From: Chitinivibrionales bacterium | Lineage (GTDB): Bacteria; Fibrobacterota; Chitinivibrionia; Chitinivibrionales; WJMI01 | Direction of reading: 5' to 3' | NCBI GenBank assembly: GCA_014729595.1 | Contig: WJJU01000563.1 | Location: forward strand, 1-10,021 | DNA: 10,021 bases | In this document: piece by piece, positions 6,706 through 10,021 of the stretch | How the letters are laid out: each line of letters begins with the position of its first letter | Numbering within the stretch: the stretch's first letter is position 1 | The notes under the pieces: generated by a model | Database searches by the model: none | The model's input: only the letters and a program-made list of their open reading frames with translations | What the model was told of the DNA's origin: nothing | Position numbers and translations under genes: made by a program

Positions 6706-8816
6706 GCGTTGGCCCCCTTTGCTCCGGCTCCCGCCGTCGCCACGCCGGAACGACTTTGAGTGTCCCAAGTGAAGCTCTTGCGTTTCTTGTACTCCGACTT
6801 CTTTCCGAGGTTCCAGTTCTGTACGGGACGGTAATAACCAACGATCCGCGAGTACACTTCCGTTTCTTCCCCGCAGTTGGGACAGGAAAACTGCTCCCCC
6901 TTAAGGTAGCCGTGCAAGGCGCATACCGAGAACACGGGAGAAAGGGTGAAATAGGGGATATGATAGTTGCTCGCGATTTTCTTCACCAGTTCCTTGCAGG
7001 TTTCCGTATCACCGACGGCTTCGCCGATAAAGGCATGAAAAACGGTTCCGCCCGTATACATTCTTTGAATATCATTCTGCATATCGAGCGCTTCGAACAA
7101 GTCTTCGGTTGCATCAACCGGCAACTGCGTAGAGTTGGTGTAATAGGGATTGTCGGCTCCCGGTATAATCATCCGAGAAAACTTACGGCGATCTTCCTTT
7201 GCCAATCGATAGCTCGTACCCTCTCCGGGGGTTGCCTCGAGGTTGTAAAGATGGCCGGTGGTTTCCTGGTACTCCACAAGCCTCATGCGCATGTGCTTGA
7301 GTACTTCGACGGCGAATTCACGCGCCGCCGGGTCGGTGAGGTCCTTGCCCATGAAATTTTGCGCCGCCTCGTTCATTCCTATAAGACCGATGGTGGAAAA
7401 ATGGTTGTTCCAGTGATGCAGGTAACGCTGCGTATAGGGGAAAAGCCCCTGATCCATAAGCCGCGTGATAACCGACCGCTTGGCTTCGAGAGAATCTCTG
7501 GCAATACCCATGTAATGATCGAGCTGACTGAAAAAATCCTCTTTGTTGTTCGACAGATAGCCAATTCGGGGAAGGTTAACTGTTACGACACCGATCGACC
7601 CGGTAAATTCGTCGGCCCCAAAAAGCCCCCCTCCGCGCTTCCGCAACTCTCTCTTATCCAACTGTAGTCGGCAGCACATGGACCGGACGTCGCCGGGTTT
7701 AAGATCGGAATTGATGTAATTTTGAAAATAGGGCGTCCCGTACTTTCCGGTTATTCTGAACAAGAGTTCCGCGTTTTCGCTGTCCCAGTTAAAATTCTCG
7801 GTCAGATTGTACGTCGGAATCGGATAAGCAAAACCTCTCCCGTCGGCGTCGCCCTCGGCAAGCACCTCGAGAAACGCCTTGTTGATCATGTCCATCTCTT
7901 TTTGAAAATCGCCGTAGGTTTCTTCCAGCGGTTGCCCCCCTACGATCGCGGGCTGATCCCGCAGATCCTCCGGAACCACCCAATCGAGAGTAATATTGGT
8001 AAAAGGAGCCTGCGATCCCCAACGCGAAGGTGTATTCACGCCGAATACGAACGATTGAATGTTCTGCTTTACTTCACGATAGGACAGATCATCGACGCGT
8101 ACGAACGGCGCAAGGTAGGTGTCGAACGAAGAAAAAGCCTGGGCGCCCGCCCACTCGTTTTGAAGAACCCCCAAGAAATTCACCATCTGCTGTACCAACG
8201 TCGACAAATGGCGGGGTGGCCGTGAGGAAATTTTGTTTTTTACCCCCCCGAGCCCCTCGGCGATAAGCTGCCGCAGAGACCAACCCGCACAGTAGCCCGA
8301 AAACATACCCAAATCATGAATATGTAAATCACCGTTGCGGTGAGCTTCGGCGATCTCGCGATCATAGATACTCTCAAGCCAGTAGTTGGCCGTAATCGCT
8401 CCGCTGTTGTGAAGGATCAAGCCGCCCAGCGAGTAGTTTACATTCGAGTTTTCGTGAACCCGCCAATCCTTCTGCTTAAGATAGCCGTCCATCGTATTCT
8501 CTATGTCAAGAAGCAGCTTTTGGGTCTCACGAAGCTTACGGTGCTGCTCCCGATAGAGTATGTAGGCCTTGGCTACCCGCGCATGCCCCCGTTCAATAAG
8601 GACCTTCTCAACTACATCCTGCAACTCCTCCACCGCCGGAATGGAGTTAGGATGAAATTTTTTCGCTATAACCTCTTCGACTTCCTTAGCCAAAGCCAAC
8701 GCCATTCCAAAGTCTTTGCCTCCAACCGCCTCGGCGGCTTTGAACACGGCGTTGGCAATCTTGAAATTATCGTAGGGAACCAGTGTACCGTCGCGTTTGC
8801 GGATGGTTGAGATCAT
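6687..8816 (-). CDS. nrdD: Anaerobic (class III) ribonucleoside-triphosphate reductase
   Basis: A 709-residue glycyl-radical enzyme that reduces ribonucleoside triphosphates to dNTPs without oxygen. The N-terminal ATP-cone (about residues 4-92, IRKRDGTLVPYDNFKIANAV) binds ATP/dATP for allosteric control. Catalytic-barrel blocks are clear: QNEWAGAQAFSSFDTYLAPF, MCCRLQL, GSIGVVTVNLPRIGY and YYTNSTQLPV. Near the C-terminus, Cys632, His635, Cys645 and Cys648 (CALHG ... CPNCG) form the likely zinc site, and Gly660 in RIVGYYRPVQNWNLG is the expected radical glycine. It ends with a Gly/Ala-rich tail of about 25 residues. ATG at 8816; GGAGG lies 11 bases upstream, a slightly long spacing. Transcribed with nrdG from a promoter with NrdR-like boxes. 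No key residue is missing. Confidence 0.96.
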   Translation of the reverse strand: MISTIRKRDGTLVPYDNFKIANAVFKAAEAVGGKDFGMALALAKEVEEVIAKKFHPNSIPAVEELQDVVEKVLIERGHARVAKAYILYREQHRKLRETQKLLLDIENTMDGYLKQKDWRVHENSNVNYSLGGLILHNSGAITANYWLESIYDREIAEAHRNGDLHIHDLGMFSGYCAGWSLRQLIAEGLGGVKNKISSRPPRHLSTLVQQMVNFLGVLQNEWAGAQAFSSFDTYLAPFVRVDDLSYREVKQNIQSFVFGVNTPSRWGSQAPFTNITLDWVVPEDLRDQPAIVGGQPLEETYGDFQKEMDMINKAFLEVLAEGDADGRGFAYPIPTYNLTENFNWDSENAELLFRITGKYGTPYFQNYINSDLKPGDVRSMCCRLQLDKRELRKRGGGLFGADEFTGSIGVVTVNLPRIGYLSNNKEDFFSQLDHYMGIARDSLEAKRSVITRLMDQGLFPYTQRYLHHWNNHFSTIGLIGMNEAAQNFMGKDLTDPAAREFAVEVLKHMRMRLVEYQETTGHLYNLEATPGEGTSYRLAKEDRRKFSRMIIPGADNPYYTNSTQLPVDATEDLFEALDMQNDIQRMYTGGTVFHAFIGEAVGDTETCKELVKKIASNYHIPYFTLSPVFSVCALHGYLKGEQFSCPNCGEETEVYSRIVGYYRPVQNWNLGKKSEYKKRKSFTWDTQSRSGVATAGAGAKGANACEVGL

Positions 8817-8906
8817 TCTGACTCATGCCTCCGTGGGATATAAGTGTAAGCCCTTGATTTGCGGTTAGTTAGACACATGCCTGAAGCAGTCGCCACGCTT
8901 TGTGGA

Positions 8907-8922
8907 ACTCTATATGTCGACC
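8907..8922. promoter_or_regulatory. NrdR-box-like site 1 (nrdD-proximal)
   Basis: ACTCTATATGTCGACC matches 10 of 16 positions of the NrdR consensus ACACWATATATWGTGT. It pairs with the better site at 8937-8952; starts are 30 bp apart with a 14-bp gap, close to the usual three helical turns between tandem NrdR boxes. Weak alone, but supported by its partner and by the gene downstream. Confidence 0.5.
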
Positions 8923-8936
8923 CCCCCGTTCAACAA

Positions 8937-8952
8937 CCCCCATATATAGTGC
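8937..8952. promoter_or_regulatory. NrdR-box-like site 2
   Basis: CCCCCATATATAGTGC matches 12 of 16 positions of ACACWATATATWGTGT, including the whole ATATATAGTG half. It lies directly downstream of the proposed nrdD -10 element. NrdR is the ATP/dATP-sensing repressor of ribonucleotide reductase operons; no nrdR gene lies in this window. Confidence 0.6.
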
Positions 8953-8959
8953 CTGTTAC

Positions 8960-8989
8960 AATCTACAAACCGAAATGAATCAATGTCAA
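8960..8989 (-). promoter_or_regulatory. Candidate sigma70 promoter of nrdD-nrdG
   Basis: On the minus strand a perfect TTGACA (8989-8984) is followed after 18 bp by TAGATT (8965-8960, 4/6). Transcription would start near 8953, within or next to the first NrdR-like box, giving a leader of about 136 nt. Confidence 0.55.
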
Positions 8990-9240
8990 ACGGTTTTTTC
9001 CACCCGGGGCTTCGCGGCCGGGCCGTTGCCCGTCAGAGCGCGGAAAGGGCAATCGTCCCCTTTCGTCGTCGCCCAAAAGTGGTTGCGGTACCGCCGGCGG
9101 GCCGCGGAATCTCCGCGGGAGCCCAGCGACACCGTCCCACTCCCCCCTTCGGCCGCCGGCCGTCCTGTTCCCCCGGCGTAGAGATCACGGCGCCGCCGGT
9201 CAAACGCATCAGCTTGCATTCGCACCCTCGGCGTGGAGCA
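8990..9240. other. G+C-rich intergenic island, no supported gene
   Basis: Positions 9001-9180 are about 73% G+C (131 of 180 counted), far above the flanks. Several 79-95-codon open frames exist on both strands, but none has a ribosome site or recognisable motif; their Arg/Pro/Gly-rich products look like random translation of G+C-rich DNA. Stems include CCGCGGA-ATC-TCCGCGG (9102-9118) and GAAAGGG pairing with CCCTTTC (about 9043-9064). I cannot assign a function. Confidence 0.4.
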
Positions 9241-9440
9241 TAGGGGAAGGTGCTTACGATTCGTGGAGGTCTGTGCGATCGAATGTTTCTTAAGGTTCCT
9301 AATATATTAGATGCGTGCACGCCTACCGAGCGAGAGGATGCAGCGGCGAGACGCTTCGGCTCGGCATAGCCTCAGTGATACAGTGAGCGGGAGGAACGAA
9401 GCTGAGGGGCGGTCGAAGCCAGTCAGACCAACTCATCGTT
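9240..9440. other. Hairpin-dense intergenic segment, possible structured RNA
   Basis: No supported open frame. Multiple stems are visible: CCGAGC (9326-9331) with GCTCGG (about 9358-9363), CCTCAG with CTGAGG (about 9370-9408), and a competing GCTTCG/CGAAGC pair linking the two. CCGAGCGAGA (9326-9335) also recurs inverted at 9580-9589. This suggests a structured transcript or an interspersed repeat. I compared it by eye with RNase P RNA, tmRNA, SRP RNA, 5S rRNA and tRNA signatures and found none. A 28-codon frame (9283-9369, GGAGGT 12 bases upstream) is possible but weak. Confidence 0.3.
9299..9310. repeat. 12-bp perfect palindrome
   Basis: CTAATATATTAG is fully self-complementary and A+T-rich between G+C-rich flanks. 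It could be a regulator site or part of a promoter, but no matching -35 hexamer is visible on either strand. It shares the 7-mer TAATATA with the candidate XRE operator, which may be chance. Confidence 0.4.
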
Positions 9441-9467
9441 TGGCGGAGGACTCTTAGTGTCGCTTTC

Positions 9468-9518
9468 AAAAAAAACCGCTACTAAGGCCGATCGCGACGA
9501 CCTGCCTGTTTCGTAGCG
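9468..9518 (-). terminator. Intrinsic terminator of the lipoprotein gene
   Basis: On the minus strand, CGCTAC (9518-9513) pairs with GTAGCG (9482-9477), with an inner AGGC/GCCT pair, and is followed by a single G and eight T residues (9475-9468). This is the factor-independent layout. It lies about 105 nt beyond the lipoprotein stop. The pairing CTTAGT/ACTAAG around the A-run is an alternative fold. Confidence 0.6.
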
Positions 9519-9623
9519 TCTCTTTACCATATCTTCGCGGATATCCCCCCTTCCGCTTTGCCGGATCACATCCAGCCCTTCTCGCTCGGCCTCCCCCGAC
9601 GCAGCTAATTCAGAAAGCGGCTC
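9519..9623 (-). other. Structured 3' untranslated region of the lipoprotein gene
   Basis: Between the lipoprotein stop and the terminator, CCGCTTT (9553-9559) pairs with AAAGCGG (9614-9620), and ATATC (9529-9533) pairs with GATAT (9540-9544). No reading frame is supported. It may simply be a folded 3' end, or could yield a 3'-derived small RNA. Confidence 0.3.
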
Positions 9624-10016
9624 TTAGGGGGTCGCGGCGGTGGAATTGAGGCGATCACTTCGTACGACATTGAGATAGATTGTGTATGAAGTATCCGCCG
9701 GCAAATAAACACTGGAGTACATCATGACATATTCTGTTCTATCGCGGGTAAACTCCAGTTCACCGGACAGATCGTCATAGGCAACCACCTTTTTGACGTT
9801 GGAGGGGTATGAATAGGTAGTACTGTATTCGAATCGTCCGTTGGGAAGGGGCGAGAGTACCAGGCGGCCGGTCTGCGCCTCGAGATAATGCCTGTCACCC
9901 TGGAATAAAAAATAAACATCAAAAGCGGCCTCATTGGTGATCGTAATTTTATTTTCGGCACACCCGAGCAGCAACGCGGCGGCCAAAACCGGGATCAAAA
10001 CGCTGAGACGTATCAT
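9624..10016 (-). CDS. Small hypothetical lipoprotein
   Basis: A 130-residue protein with a lipoprotein signal: Arg3, a hydrophobic stretch (LSVLIPVLAAALL) and the lipobox LLGC, making Cys19 the acylated residue after cleavage. The mature part (ENKITITNEAAFDVYFLFQG onward) alternates hydrophobic and polar residues and is rich in Tyr, Val and Thr, which suggests a compact beta-sandwich on the membrane surface. I recognise no family. The ATG at 10016 is four to five bases from the window edge, so its ribosome site and any upstream gene cannot be seen. It reads towards nrdD but is separated by the terminator and 800 bp. Function unknown. Confidence 0.8.
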   Translation of the reverse strand: MIRLSVLIPVLAAALLLGCAENKITITNEAAFDVYFLFQGDRHYLEAQTGRLVLSPLPNGRFEYSTTYSYPSNVKKVVAYDDLSGELEFTRDRTEYVMMYSSVYLPADTSYTIYLNVVRSDRLNSTAATP

Positions 10017-10021
10017 ACCAC

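Noticed and set aside
6706..6768. Longer nrdG starting at the ATG at 6768
   Set aside because: The added 21 residues are basic and unconserved, and the GTG at 6705 has a ribosome site and fits the family start.
8976..8989. FNR-like half-symmetry TTGAC-ATTG-ATTCA on the minus strand before nrdD
   Set aside because: Only 7 of 10 conserved positions match TTGAT-N4-ATCAA, and three of those are simply the -35 hexamer; too weak to call despite the anaerobic gene.
8983..9320. Several 79-95-codon frames on both strands in the G+C-rich island
   Set aside because: Overlapping frames on both strands, Arg/Pro/Gly-rich translations and no ribosome sites are typical of random G+C-rich DNA.
9001..9480. 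RNase P RNA, tmRNA, SRP RNA, 5S rRNA or tRNA in the long intergenic region
   Set aside because: I looked on both strands for their conserved cores and found none.

Overview
The window is a chromosomal segment of a bacterium with about half G+C (estimated by eye) and usually clear Shine-Dalgarno sites. No phage, transposon, CRISPR or rRNA/tRNA signature was seen. The adenylosuccinate lyase is of the longer, eukaryote-like type. The class III ribonucleotide reductase with its own activase points to anaerobic or facultative growth. The gene mix would fit an environmental lineage such as an FCB-group or candidate phylum, but the sequence alone does not fix the taxon.

Layout. Positions 22-3251 hold three minus-strand genes, in transcription order: an exported TPR protein (3251-2157), a TIGR01212/YhcC-type radical SAM protein (2065-1133), and an XRE-type DNA-binding protein with an unrecognised C-terminal domain (819-22). 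The XRE gene has its own promoter and a 19-bp near-palindrome over its -10 element. A 386-bp divergent control region separates the TPR gene from a plus-strand pair, purB (3638-5089) and a PHP-family histidinol-phosphatase-like gene (5094-5936), four bases apart. That pair converges, with a 13-bp gap, on the minus-strand nrdD-nrdG operon (8816-5950), whose genes overlap by 19 bp. Upstream of nrdD are a TTGACA promoter and two tandem NrdR-box-like sites. At the right edge, a small lipoprotein gene (10016-9624, minus) reads towards nrdD and has a factor-independent terminator about 100 bp past its stop.

How the genes work together. PurB makes AICAR and AMP; AICAR is also released by histidine synthesis, so pairing purB with a hisJ-like phosphatase may link two nucleotide-connected pathways. 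NrdD/NrdG make deoxyribonucleotides without oxygen and look NrdR-controlled. The remaining genes (TPR, radical SAM, XRE, lipoprotein) have no assignable pathway.

The largest unexplained stretch is 8953-9623. It holds a G+C-rich island (about 73% over 9001-9180), a 12-bp perfect palindrome and a hairpin-dense segment (about 9240-9440) that could be a structured RNA. No wholly new system could be demonstrated. The best leads are the XRE protein with its candidate operator, the nrdD control region and the hairpin-dense intergenic segment.
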